Source: Xestospongia bergquistia (taxonomy: Eukaryota > Porifera > Demospongiae > Haplosclerida > Petrosiidae). From it: a DNA stretch of 64,000 nucleotides. Positions 34,513 to 45,424 of this stretch are shown one piece after another. The DNA is taken from the NCBI GenBank assembly GCA_963965975.1, contig OZ014417.1:5933821-5997820 (forward strand), read 5' to 3'. Each line of letters begins with the position of its first letter. The first letter of the stretch is position 1. Below the pieces are notes generated by a model that worked only from the letters and a program-made list of their open reading frames with translations, had not been told where the DNA came from and made no database searches. The position numbers and the translations under genes are program-made.

Positions 34513-37500
34513 TTGTCTCTTCTGCAATTTCACTCACTTTTTCTAATTACAATGCTTCACTTGGTCAATACTGCAGCAGCATCCCTGTGTAGAAAGACGT
34601 TACTTCCATGGACAATATTGAAAGTTGATGATCAGGAACAGACTATATCAAGGTTTTTCACAGAAACCGTTCGTCCTAGAATCTCTTCAGACAGTAATTT
34701 TCAAGGTAATTTCGAATTGATGTCAGGTCAAGTAGGAAAGGACAAGAACACTCTCGATCTTGTTGTTGTTACTCTTCCGTTAGTTGCTGTGGTGAATTCT
34801 TTTGGTCCATTCTTAAAATATACAGTAAATATAGACAGTGTAACAGGAACATTGTCAACTACTCTTCAAATCAGTAATACAAGTAACAATGAATACACCC
34901 CTCCAATATTCATTGAACCAATTAGGGAACGAACAAAGAAAGACAAACTATTTAATGATCTCATTCAATTCTTCATCCGTTAGCCTCAACACATCAGAGT
35001 TGCCAATGGGAAAAAGATTAGTTACCGTCATGAGAGATATATTTTGGCATATTGATGGTCACCAACATGTATTTCAACAACGCGCTCAGCCCATTCCTTC
35101 TGTTTTTGAATCATTTACTGATTATAACAATCCAGAGCTTTCTAAACACAGGAAGAGATTAACTAAGAATATGTCATCTGATTCTCTGCATGAGTTTGCT
35201 TTAGAACTCTCAACTCTCCTCCATTGCAGTTTTTGGGATAGACCACACTGGGTTGAACTAAAACCCACCTTTCTCTCCCTTCTTCACAGTATATCTAGTT
35301 ATGTGGAATACCTCGTTGCAAAGAATGAAAGAGTAAAAAATAACCACAAATCACTAACTCCTGTCCGTGACCTTTCTGCCAACTTACATCTTAAATTCAT
35401 TACAGCATTAGAAGAAGATACCATACTCTCATTATATGTATTTGAGGAGAAAGTTGTATCCCATGATATCTATCAACCTGTTTTCATAACAGATCTCTTG
35501 CCAAATGACGATGTTCAAAATCACAGAGTACTGAACTCTCTTATATCTACTGGATTAAAATGTCCATGTATACTCCTTGTGTATTCGCCAGGCAGTAATG
35601 TCGGTAATCTACACTTTCTCTGGAAGGTGCCTGACCACAAAGAAGTTACCGAGTGTTTTGAACACAGTCAACCTGCTATTGAGCAAGCAAAACAACTCAT
35701 TCCAACTTATCACACAAGAACAAAGAGGAATGCTATGTATCGAAAGTTTGGTCTAGTATCGTCTTCAGTTAAGCCAGCTGTTTTGAGGTTTTTTTACAAA
35801 GACTTAACTGGTAAGATGTCATGTTATCATATTTGTAAAATTGATATATTGCTGTGTTGTGTAGTTTATGGTATACATGTATGTATAATTATTGTATTAA
35901 TTTTTGCTCATACTAAATGTAATGTAATTTTATTTAGGTGACCACTCAGCATCTACAAACCTTGATCAATCAGCAATTGATGAACGAGTTCAACTGATCA
36001 TTGACATGGGAGATACTGATATCGTTTTAGACCTTAGAGCTTCTAATGGATGACAAGACAGCAGGTTTGATGTATTTTGGAATGAGTGCCAAACGTTTTT
36101 GAATGAGGATCTTGGTACTGCAGTAGATGATCGCCGTCATGATCTAATAACTCATCTTGCATGTGCTATTTCTATCAGAGATTTGGTCGAACAAGTCAAA
36201 CAACGTTGTCCACCTCATACTCTTATACCTTCCAATGAATGGGTTCGTTTGCAGTTTTGGCCTAAAACTCCTACTGCTACTAAAGCTCTTCAACACACTG
36301 GAAGGTTTAAATTAAAGTTCATGGTACAGCAATGTCATCATGTTGACTCCCATTATGCATCTGCTTCCTTCCGCTATATGCGAGAGTATTCCATAACTGT
36401 CCGTGAATATTGTGCATTTGTCTGTTTAGACGATAAACATAAGATTAAAGTGGGTGAGCCTGGTTACCCTGTTGCGGCCACTGAGAGAGGGAGGCGTGTA
36501 CCTGTGCATATTGACGAACGATTGCAAGTTGAAAATCATGATTTTACAAAGTTTTCGTTGATCCCCTTGGTTACATTTTATTGTTAATATACCTGAAGAT
36601 ATATCTGATTCATGGTTTACTGGTAAGTAGTTTTAAAATTACTTGTAATAATGCTAACTTACTACTATTTCAACTATGTTTTTAATCGCTGACACTTTGT
36701 TTATCACTGTACAGCTAGCTTCTGAATTATTTATAGTACATTGACCTGTGAGTGTCACTAAGTTGTGTTACATGTAAATTATGATGTGTTAAGTTGTGTT
36801 ACACGTAAATTACTAACTTTAGTTGTGTTGATGTAAATCACTAAGTTGTGTTACATGTAAATTGATGTGTTAACAAGTATGTTGCTGTTTAACAAAATTA
36901 TATAGTTTATGTAAATTGAATTAATTGGTATGTTAAATTTGAAAAAATAAATATTACATCATTATGAAAATTATTTCTTACAATTATTATGTCCAGTAAA
37001 CAAGTGTGCGCCTTCCTATTTGTGGAATAAAGAGTGATATAATTTTTATCTGTGTGTGCAGTAATGATGGAGGTATTTTTGTATTACATGTAGGGTCTGT
37101 GTTTGTTGGATTTAAAATTGCTGAACCATCTTCGGCATACAGACATGCATGTGAACTATATCAAACCCTTCAGTCTACGTCATTCAACAAACCTATTATC
37201 GTTTTATACTCGGACGGTGGTCCCGATCACAGACTAACCTACTTTTCTGTAAAACTATCGTTAATCTGTTTGTTTCTGAAGTTAGATCTAGACTACTTAT
37301 GTGCTGGCTGTACAGCCCCTTATCATAGTTGGAAAAATCCCGTCGAACGTATTATGTCGATCATTAATCTAGGATTGCAATGTGTTGGATTGGCACACTC
37401 TAAAATGTCTGATGAGTTCGAAAAGGAAGTGGCTAAGTGCAATACACTGACTGAGTTAAGAGATAACCTTCAAGGTATGGAAAACACTGTACAAGATAGT

Positions 37501-38327
37501 CTATCCCCAGTGAAAGTACTACTATGCACCCTTTTCTCTCGGTTAAAATTCCACAATGAGTTTATTCATACATTTATCTCTGCGACTACTGATGAAAAAA
37601 GTCAGTTTTGGTCTGCAATAAATGCACTTGATAGTACCTTAACAGAGAATGGAGTCTACAGGAAGGAGACGATGGATCAGCACCCTACAGTAATGGAGTT
37701 TATCACACACTGCTGTCAGAGTAGTCATTATACTTTTGATATGCTAAAGTGTGGAAAAGATGACTGTACTATTTGCAAGACAATACGTCTTCCTTTAAAT
37801 ATCTTTCAAAACCTCCACCATATTCCTCATCCTGTTCCTCAAGAACATGGTCATTATTTCCCATTCTCTCATGTTTTAGGATCATTCACAAGTGAGGAAC
37901 ATCGCCCTTCCTTTTCAAAAGCTGATTCAGGTAAAAAGAAAAGAGTTAAGAGAAAGCTTCCATATTACGCCAGTGTGCAACATATCAAAAATACCCAACT
38001 TATGGTACAATGCACAGAGTGTAATCTTTGGAGATTAATATTTTCAAAGTATAACTTACAAAGGAGCAAAGGATTTATTTACAAGACCTCTTCGATGATG
38101 GCCTGTACACATGTGGTGCAACATTAAAAGATTTGAATCTACTAAAAGAGTTCCAGTTTGTGGATATTTGTGACCATGATTGCTACGATCCAGTCGAGAA
38201 ATTATATTATTCTGCAAAGTTTGACCCTACTTGCATTTATTGTGCAGCAGATCAACCTTTTACATCAGATGATCAGTACCCACAGTGCAGCAATTGTAAA
38301 GACAAGGAACCCATAAGGAAAAAATAG
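34513..38327 (+). mobile_element. Transposase-like gene with DDKHK / DGGPDHR / NPVER signature
   Basis: Consecutive + strand frames form one protein: 34513-34983 and 34889-35811 (IPSVFESFTDYN, SPGSNVGNLHFLWKVP), an intron 35812-35938 joining LTG to DHSAST, the frame to about 36625 (FVCLDDKHKIKVGEPGYP, AATERGRRVPV), an intron 36626-37093 joining SWFTG to SVFVGFK, then 37094-38127 (VLYSDGGPDHR, TAPYHSWKNPVERIMSIINL) and 38133-38327 with CxxC pairs (CIYCAAD, CSNCKD). The Asp of DDKHK, the Asp of DGGPDHR and the Glu of NPVER would make a DDE triad. I believe this is a DNA-transposon or transposon-derived family found in sponges and cnidarians, but I cannot name its superfamily. It is broken: a TGA after RASNG, and shifts near 34980, 36580 and 38127. 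Terminal inverted repeats were not found. Confidence 0.6.
36710..36900. repeat. Short tandem repeat in transposase-like gene intron
   Basis: The motif TAAGTTGTGTTACATGTAAAT recurs four times with variation between 36755 and 36870, a 30-40 bp imperfect tandem inside the intron 36626-37093. Confidence 0.65.
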
Positions 38328-38489
38328 CTAAAATATTTTTATATTGTCTTTTCTCTTTTCTTTTTATTCTTTTTTCTCTTCAATTTCTTTTCTCATTGCA
38401 TGGTACAATTATTTTTTATGGCTTTGTGGTAAGGCTATAATAAAAACACTGTTCTGATAATAGACTTTGCGCCCGCCTGCTTCCTGCCC

Positions 38490-39099
38490 GTGTCTGAAAC
38501 GGGAAACTATAAATTTAATTGCAGTGGCCTTAGCCAAGGAAGCATTTTCTTCTATATCAATAATATCAGAAAGAACATCCCCACATCATCAAGTGTCGAT
38601 AATACCCTTGTTACCAGTAATGGTAAACCCATGAGCCATTACTGGGATCACATAAAATCAATTACAGGAAAATATGGCTTCAAAGATTTTCCCACCCTAA
38701 CAGAAATACGTAAATGTAGAGTAACATCAGCGGTAATTCATCAAAATGAACAGGAGCTCGAAAAAATCTCAGAGGATATAAGCCATTCTAAGGCAACATC
38801 ATCACATTACTACAGAATGCGCAGTCGCATGCAATCTATGGTGTCTGCACATACTACAATTCAAACAATTAAAAGTAAGCTAACACATTTCTCAATTTAT
38901 ATCATCTTTTCTAGGTAATGCATCAGATAAAGATAAATTAACAGCAGCAAAATGTTTCAGTGATGTTGAAACAAAACTCATTAAGGATCATTTCAAAGAA
39001 AATATTAACCAGAAAAAGTCTGTGTCATTATCACAATGTCGCAACTTCATGCAAAGTACAAACTATCTAAAACACCTAAGCAAATACAAGACAAAGTAA
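38490..39099 (+). mobile_element. Tyrosine-recombinase-like C-terminal fragment (Crypton type)
   Basis: Exon 38490-38874 and exon 38915-39099 join in phase 1 (K|S-N-A-S). The first encodes TSNGKPMSHYWDHIKSITG, then EIRKCRVTSAVIHQNEQELE and DISHSKATSSHYYRM, resembling the R...HxxxY end of tyrosine recombinases (an Arg-containing helix, then HSxxTxxxYY). The second (VETKLIKDHFKENINQKKS, CRNFM) resembles the DNA-binding tail that follows such domains in metazoan Crypton-like proteins. Ends with TAA at 39097. The N-terminal part is absent here. Confidence 0.5.
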
Positions 39100-40168
39100 A
39101 GAACATAATAAAGTTCAATTAAAATAACCTCTTGTACATTTCTTTGTTCCTTATTTAATGTCATCCTCATTTAATCTATTTACACAATGAAATAAAAACT
39201 AATAATCATTTAAATTTGTAAACTTCAAACTAACAATTATCAATCAAACATCAAAGTCATTTATTACAATCTTAATTTTCAATGTGTTTTATACTTCTAC
39301 TAGTTGAGTTCAGTTGTTTTAATATGTTTGTATTCCTTTTCAGAGCTTTCTAGTACTTTGTTACCTCTTGGATACATTTACAATTTTATTTAGTATTTTT
39401 CGTCTAATCTTTCACATTTGAAAGATTGTATTGTGCATTTTTGTAGGAGTGGCATGGTACATAAAATTTTTGCCAGGGTCAATTCATTATTGAGATATTT
39501 ACCAAAAACTGTAGGGCCATATGGCCCTATCAAAAATGAAAATAATTATATATGTAAATCAATGTGCAGCATATGTCTAACATAATAAACTGATTTAGCC
39601 TAACCAGGGTAATTTTTAGAAAAAGGGCCATAAGGGCCACATGTATGGCCCTGTGGCCCTCTTCAGAAAATTTTTGCAAAATACTTCATTCATTGAACTT
39701 ATCTTGTTGACAACAAAATTATTAATCCTACTTCTTTTCTTAATCAAGTTTTTCAACATATTTAATTTAGCATAATATTATATTTGGACATCTATGGTAA
39801 TAATCTAATTTGTTAAGTGTATTCAGACATCATTTCCAGCTGAAAATTGTGGTGATAAAAGAATTGTTGAGAAAAAAACACTTATCCCTCAATTTATCTC
39901 ATATACCATATTAAATTGCTTTCAGCCATTTACATTTCAATAGGTGTGGCCAATTGAGTTAGTTAAAGAGTTAATTAATACAGTGAAGATATTTTTACAT
40001 AACTTAGTAACATCTATGTTGTAGTTAGATTGTTGCTTGATTTTAGGCAGTTAAACAATTAGTGTTACGTGTAGTACCACTCGTATAGTAGATTAACTAC
40101 CTTTACCAATATGTTGAGTCAACTATATAATAATTTAAGTGTAAGTTGTAACAAATTTATTGTTTTGT
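39100..40168. other. Non-coding stretch with GGCCATATGGCC palindromes
   Basis: About 1 kb of AT-rich sequence without exons. The dyad AGGGCCATATGGCCCT is at 39513-39528, and a broken pair of the same type (GGGCCATAAGGGCC, TGGCCCTGTGGCCCT) is at 39623-39660. The same kind of palindrome recurs in the duplicated block at 44.1-44.4 and 52.7-53.0 kb. Confidence 0.6.
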
Positions 40169-40307
40169 TATACCGTATAGTGGGTATTATTGGCGGCGAA
40201 TTTAATTTGGCGTATTGGCGGTCTGCAACAAAATCGTCAAATCAAAAACCGTCAATAATTTTTCACGCCTCCCTGCACGTGATTCCCATTTGCTAGCTGC
40301 TACGTAA

Positions 40308-41477
40308 ATGGTGTTACTTAGATATTTCACGAAGAGAACTGTCCTGCCTAATGAAGAACAGTGCACATCCTTATCACGAAAAGAACTAAAAGAAGCCAAC
40401 AAGAGAGTTGATATGTGTTTAAAGGAATCTTATAAGGACAAAGCAAGCGAAAATGGAGTAGCCAGCAGTCGCAGAGGTCAGTACAATGAATATACATCAG
40501 AACAACGAGCAGAGATTGGAAAATATTCGGCTGAAAATGGGCCTATTAGAGCTGCTAGGCATTTTTCTAAAGTACTGGGCATTGTTATTCCAGAGTCAAC
40601 AGCAAGAAGGTTAAAAGCTGAATATTTGAAGCTGCTGGGAGATAATGACAATGCATCTATCACAGTGAAAAGTTTGCCTACTAAACATAAAGGGAGGCCA
40701 CTACTGCTTGGTCAAATCTTAGACACAGCCATACAAGACTACATTAAGGCACTGTGTACAATGGGAGCGGTAGTGAACACCAGTATTGTTATGGCTGCTG
40801 CAGAAGGAATAGTAGCTTCACGTGATCGAAGCTTATTGATACAATATGGTGGACACATTCAAATCACAAAAACATGGGCTAAATCTCTACTTTCTAGGAT
40901 GGGCTACGTTAAAAGAAAGTGCTCAAATGCAGGAAAAGTGTCAGTTCAACAATTTAAGGAACTTCAAGGTGTTTTCTTAGCTGATATTCAGGCAGAGGTT
41001 GTGATGAATGATATTCCAAATGAAATGATTTTTAATTGGGACCAAACAGCTCTCCAGTTTGTTCCAACAGGTCAGTGGACCATGCATCATGCTGGGGAGA
41101 AGGTTATCCCCATTGCCAATAGCGATGACAAGCGTCAAGTCAAAGCTGTTATTGCTGCTACTCTCACAGGTGAACTCTTGCCTCCTCAAATCATCTATAA
41201 AGGTAAAACAGGGCGGTGTCATCCAAAGTGCATTATTCCTAAAGATTGGGACATCTGGCACAGTGATAATCACTGGTCCACTGAAGATACCATGAAAAGG
41301 TACATGGAAAAAATCCTTGTACCTTTTCTTAATGAAAAGCGAGCAGATTTAAAGCTCAATAAAGCATTCAAGCTAGACCTGAGATAATAGTCAATGGCTT
41401 TAGAGAAGCTGGCATTTTGGAAGCTGTCACCTCTGTTACGCAAGACTTATAGACTTCTTTTACACTTAAACATATTT
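40308..41477 (+). pseudogene. Pogo-type DDE transposase, internally deleted
   Basis: The frame 40308-41387 (359 aa) has an N-terminal helix-turn-helix region at about residues 64-110 (YTSEQRAEIGKYS, then STARRLKAEY), a basic KHKGRP linker, a CENP-B-like second HTH (TKTWAKSLLSRMGYVKRK) and the DDE core start FNWDQTALQFVPTGQWTM near residue 243, then DDKRQVKAVIAATLTGELLP and IYKGKT, WDIWHSDNHWS. It ends at LNKAFKLDL followed by a stop. A continuation in another frame (PEIIVNGFREAGILEA, to TAG near 41450) is the C-terminal tail of the same family. The part carrying the second and third catalytic acids is missing, so this copy cannot transpose by itself. Confidence 0.85.
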
Positions 41478-41568
41478 ACTGTTGTATATTAAATCAACAT
41501 ATGATGTATTAGTTACATGTTTTCAAATGATAAGGAAATGGTCAATGCATGTGTAACACAAGTATGTT

Positions 41569-42584
41569 CTAGAACTTTCTAACATTACCTATAGTCTGTA
41601 TGGTCTCTACTGGGAATGATACAAGATGACTATCTTCAAAACACTTCAATAAATGCTCTCTCATGCATTGTTGTTTGTAGATGACAGAACTTGGATTGCC
41701 ACCATTAGCTAGCAATGTAGCTGTAGCTATAGCAAACACACCACAATCCTTTACACCAACCTGCTTTGGGCCTTCTTCCACCATGATCTTAATGCCTGCT
41801 CCAAAATGCTTTAAGATGACTTGTTGTGTTGTTGGGTCAACTGATGAATATAGAGAATCAAACACTTTTACTACACCTTGAGGACATCCAATTGTTGTTG
41901 TAACAATGAAATGATTCCCTCTACAGTGCATTATCTGCAAGGCATGGGAAGAAGTAATCATAGTAGTAAGTGTAGGCAATAAAAAGGTGAATTGAAGTCC
42001 TGAAATATCACGATTTTGCTTTTTCAGAAGTCCTTGAGCAAAGTTCATGTGCTTGTCTGTCATCCAATTTCCAGAGGTAATGATCTCTTTATCCTCCAGA
42101 GTTAAGTCAATACAATCATAAGTTATCCAAAGACCAGGACTCTTCTCCTCAGTGACTGTTTCATCTAGCTCTACAGAATCAAACTTTCTTTTCTTATGTG
42201 GCTGTTCTAATGTAGTTTCAGGTTCATAGACATAACGAGCCAGTAGCTTTTTGATTTTTGCCACATTATCACTCATACCTCTAAATCTCAGCAGACAAGG
42301 AACATCTAGTCCTCCTTGTGGAAGGTCGATGGAATACTGCCTCTTTCCTGTAATAACACAACTTATGCTGCCATTTCTTTTAATGAAGAGATAGCAAGCA
42401 GCATATATTTTTCTAGGGATATGGCCGACAACAATATTTTCCTTCAGTACAGCAACTGCATATCGATCTTCTACATTACCTTCTTCAATTGGACATTTCA
42501 CCTCTTCACCAAGTACGGGTCTCCAAACTCTCTTATATATATATGGTGACCTCGTACACAACAAGCAATCTCGTAAGTATCCAT
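41569..42584 (-). CDS. HIRAN domain fused to Ulp1-like cysteine peptidase, transposon passenger
   Basis: The frame 42564-41569 encodes about 331 aa; an ATG at 42584-42582 (MDTYEIACCVRG) lies upstream, separated by an AT-run slip. Residues about 10-96 match HIRAN: KRVWRPVLGEEVKCPIEEGN, YAVAVLKENIVVGHIPRKI, CVITGKRQYS, and DVPCLLRF. The C-terminal half resembles the ULP1/C48 fold: DLTLEDKEIITSGNWMTD, a His in GNHFIVTT, an Asp in VFDSLYSS, and Gln plus Cys in KQVGVKDCGVFAIA, in the order His-Asp-Gln-Cys expected for a peptidase. HIRAN domains bind DNA 3' ends in repair proteins; a SUMO or ubiquitin peptidase fused to it could act on host factors. It lies wholly inside the transposon ends, converging on the transposase. 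Apart from the microsatellite slip, the frame is open. Confidence 0.75.
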
Positions 42585-42767
42585 CGATCTACTTTCACGA
42601 GAGTTCACGTGGCGTTATATAGTACCACCCACCTTTAATTACAACAATTATTTTAATAAATCGCCAAATTTAAATTTCGCCAAATTTTAATTTTGATGGC
42701 AAACCGTCAAATATTTTGACCGCCAATAATACCCGCTATACGGTATATAATATGTAGTATCAAAATC

Positions 42768-43092
42768 TAAATCATTCTCCACCAATGAAGGTTAGATATT
42801 CTTTCTATAAATGATTTTTACAGTTTCAATTTAGAACAACAACAATCAACATGAATGTCCACCCCTGAAGGTTAGATATTCTTTCTATAAATGAGGTTTA
42901 CAGTTACAATTTAGAACTGCAACTATCAACATCATTCTCCACTGCTGAAGGTTAAATAATTTTTTTATAACTGAGGTTTACAGTTACAATTTAGAACCAC
43001 AACAATCAACATCATTCTCAACTGCTGAAGGTTAGAAATTGCTTCTATAAATGAATGTTATATTTCCAGTTTAGAACCACAACAACCAATGG
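42768..43092. repeat. Tandem repeat of about 84 bp, four copies
   Basis: Units carry TGAAGGTTAGATATTCTTTC, then TAAATGAGGTTTACAGTTAC and AATTTAGAACCACAACAATC. Four imperfect copies follow directly after the right end of the pogo-type transposon. There is no coding capacity. Confidence 0.85.
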
Positions 43093-43184
43093 CAGCTTTC
43101 AATTCAGAAAATTTGCTATCACCCCCAGCAATAGTTAACGACAGTAAATGATTAATTTAACAATTGTGTTGTATTACACAATTT

Positions 43185-43378
43185 TTAGTTTGTTGTGCAT
43201 GCAAAAACTGCTATATGGGGAGTCATTACTGCAAATCATGCAACAATCCATGTGATGCTATACCACCATGTTCATCCGGCATCTTAGACGAAGGATATGG
43301 TGGGGCCGTCATCTGTACAGTGTCAAAAAATAAAATCATGGAGGCCAACATGGAGGATAAAAGTGAAATACATTCTTA
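43185..43378 (+). mobile_element. Cysteine-rich C-terminal exon of an unidentified transposon-like protein
   Basis: After a TTTTTAG acceptor the frame reads CCACKNCYMGSHYCKSCNN, PCDAIPPCSSG, EGYGGAVICTVSKNKI. The CxxC...HxCxxC...C-AIPPC...EGYG-VxC spacing resembles the zinc-binding tail of several transposon-related proteins in cnidarians and sponges. Only this fragment remains. Family assignment is weak. Confidence 0.35.
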
Positions 43379-43564
43379 GGTTTTCCAAACAAATAATACT
43401 ATTTCATAGTGCTTGGAAGAAGTTACACCGAAGAAGACACCAAGAAAATCTTGAACTTCTTCAAAAATTACATGTGACCCTAAACCCAACCTCTACTAAA
43501 TGCACTTAAATTCCCAACTATCTGCTATTGTATACAAGAGTTAGCCATTTGTCACTGAAGAATT

Positions 43565-43700
43565 AATGATGTTGATGCAGTAATGCCGTATTAATGCAGT
43601 ATTGTTGCGGTATTGATGCAGTATTGCTGCTGTATTGCCATATTAATACAGTATCGATGCAGTAATGCAGTATCGATGCAGTATTGATGCAATATCGATG
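43565..43700. repeat. Minisatellite of GATGCAGTATT type (copy A)
   Basis: A run of 12-15 nt units (TATTGATGCAGTA, TATCGATGCAGTA, TATTGCTGC) about 135 bp long. The copy at 52150-52300 is slightly longer. Confidence 0.85.
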
Positions 43701-43849
43701 CTAATTATTGTGAAACCCATCCAGAGCTTGCAAAGTTGTACTCCAATCTTGTCTGTTTTGATGGAGGGTCCAAGCCCCCAAAGAAGTAAAGCAAATTGTT
43801 GCAGATATATCTAAAGTATAGACTTTCGCCAGCAGGGACCACTCCGGTG

Positions 43850-44103
43850 GTCCCTGCTTACTGACATCGACCATATCAAGGCATATGTAGACTCTGCTTA
43901 CCAATGACATCGGGCCCGACGAAGTGTCTACTGAAATTGACCGTATCATCATGGGCCTCAACTATTTCTCTCAACTAAAGTATATAACGCATCCTCAAAG
44001 TACCATCTCTCGGTTAAAGGAGTGGCAGAGTTCCTTTAAACGTGCCAAGTTCATAAAGGACCATGCCAAGGCACTCAAAACACCGGCCCCTGACACATTG
44101 TAA
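43850..44103 (+). mobile_element. Recombinase core-binding-like remnant (copy A)
   Basis: Plus-strand reading gives TDIDHIKAYVDSAYQ, then DIGPDEVSTEIDRIIMGLNY and RLKEWQSSFKRAKFIKDHA, ending in TAA near 44100. The pattern (a helix ending in Y, a repeated I-x-x-L/Y core, then a W-x-S-x-K-R-x-K tail) is like the core-binding helices of metazoan tyrosine-recombinase-like proteins. It is broken and short. The same remnant is at 52435-52705 in copy B. Confidence 0.35.
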
Positions 44104-44389
44104 AAGGGCCATATATGGCCCTTTCAGTAATGTATGTCAAACCATTAAAAATTGGTGCCAAACATTAACAAATACCTCCTATCAACTAAATATGGGACTG
44201 TAACCTCAAATTGAGGTTTGGTTGAAAAAAGGGCTGTATATATGGCCCTTTCTGTGCAGTGACCTCGCACCACCTACATTCCAATGCCAAACATCAATCA
44301 ACACATCATGTAAGTCACATAAAAACTACTGAAACCTCAACTTGAGGTTTCATTCACAAAAGGGCCATATGGCCCTATATGGCCCTTTT
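44103..44389. repeat. Cluster of GGCC-AT-GGCC palindromes (copy A)
   Basis: Three dyads about 125 bp apart: AAAGGGCCATA with its exact mirror at 44103-44124, AAAGGGCTGTATA with TATGGCCCTTT at 44228-44251, and a double one at 44358-44389 (GGGCCATATGGCCCTATATGG). Between them lie CCTCAA-TTGAGG dyads at 44201-44219 and 44331-44351. The first contains CCATATATGG, a perfect CArG-box sequence. Function unknown; both hairpin-forming DNA and protein-binding sites are possible. Confidence 0.75.
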
Positions 44390-45208
44390 TACGAGGAATG
44401 ATCAAGTACCACTCCCCATTCCAAATCATTTATGAAATATTTCTAAAAATGTTTTTTTTTTTTACTATATAAAACACTGTACATTGCAGCATTGATGGTT
44501 AAATAATAATTCATGACCGTTCCTAACTGCCATTTTACTCAGGTAGCCATTTTAAGCTGTTGTAGCTCCTTGTTTCTTGCCTTTCAAGCATTTTCCAAGG
44601 TTCCTTGCTCAGAAATTTCCACCTCTAGCTTTACAACCTACTGTTCTTGCTGTAAGTCGAACACAGTATACAGTAATATTCACAGTAATATTTGATACAC
44701 AATTATGTGAGTTCTATGTGGGCAGCCGCTTTTTTCTGTAACCATGTGCTTATTTCCTACGCTACCGTACTATAAAAAATACAATGATTGTTCTCTAGGC
44801 TCTCCAAACATCTTCACTGTTATTTTTCTCAACATACATCATTGCAAGCACCTACACTAAGATGTGAAATGAAACATGATTCTAATTAATGCACAGCACT
44901 TTCTTTATACCAAGCCATAGCTTGTTTCTTGTATAATTTGGACTCATAACTAACATTTTCAGTCCCAGTATGATCTCTCTGGAAGGGTGGAGGGTGAGGA
45001 TTGGGAGGTGTGCATACAGGGGGAGAAAAAGGAGGGTAATAGACATGCGACATAGCAGCCATTACTACCAGTTCTATCTATCCAGCACCAGCACCAATGG
45101 GCACTTCTTGTAAGAAGATCCAAACCAACATAAAGCTACATCTTCCCCGCTTATCTCCCACTAGATGCCAACACCCAAACCTGGCAAACTGTATTGCCAA
45201 AACCCACC

Positions 45209-45406
45209 ATGGCTGACAGCATCCCCATCATGTACAGGAGAGAAGATACAATATTTCTACTCAGGTGTGGTGATATCGAGTCCAACCCAGGACCAGGTAA
45301 GAGTGATGTTTAGACCAATAATTTTTAATCCATAATTTTCATTTATATACAAACATTATAGGATATCTCAGCAAAAAATTTCTCATAACCAAGCACTCCA
45401 AACAAG
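45209..45406 (+). CDS. 2A-type leader exon pair (copy A)
   Basis: The ATG at 45209 has a strong context (ACCATGG). The 29-codon exon 45209-45296 ends LLRCGDIESNPGP and then G, with a GTAAGAG donor in phase 1. GDIESNPGP matches the 2A consensus D-[VI]-E-x-N-P-G-P exactly; such sequences make the ribosome skip the Gly-Pro bond and release the leader. Exon 45362-45406 follows in phase (GYLSKKFLITKHSKQ) with a GTAAAC donor. N-terminal 2A sequences are known from non-LTR retrotransposons and NLR-type genes of echinoderms and sponges. What it serves here is unclear; the next open frame is the recombinase-like remnant. Confidence 0.7.
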
Positions 45407-45424
45407 GTAAACAAGAAAATTAAC

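Larger units (their letters stand above)
40169..42747. mobile_element. Pogo/Tc1-type DNA transposon with two genes
   Basis: Left end TACCGTATAGTGGGTATTAT at 40171; the right end (to 42745) is its reverse complement over 26 bp with one mismatch (T versus C at position 11). Both ends are flanked by TA (40169-40170 and 42746-42747), the Tc1/mariner-type target duplication. Inside the ends are GGCG-rich subterminal repeats (left) and CGCCAAA repeats (right). Contents: a shortened DDE transposase on + (40308-41477) and a convergent HIRAN plus Ulp1-like gene on - (41569-42584). Length is 2575 bp. The ends look well preserved, but the transposase lacks its catalytic C-terminal half, so the copy is non-autonomous. 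Confidence 0.9.

Noticed and set aside
43701-43961. 86-aa minus-strand frame and its copy at 52300-52575
   Set aside because: It is antisense to the recombinase-like remnant, whose plus-strand reading has more protein-like motifs.
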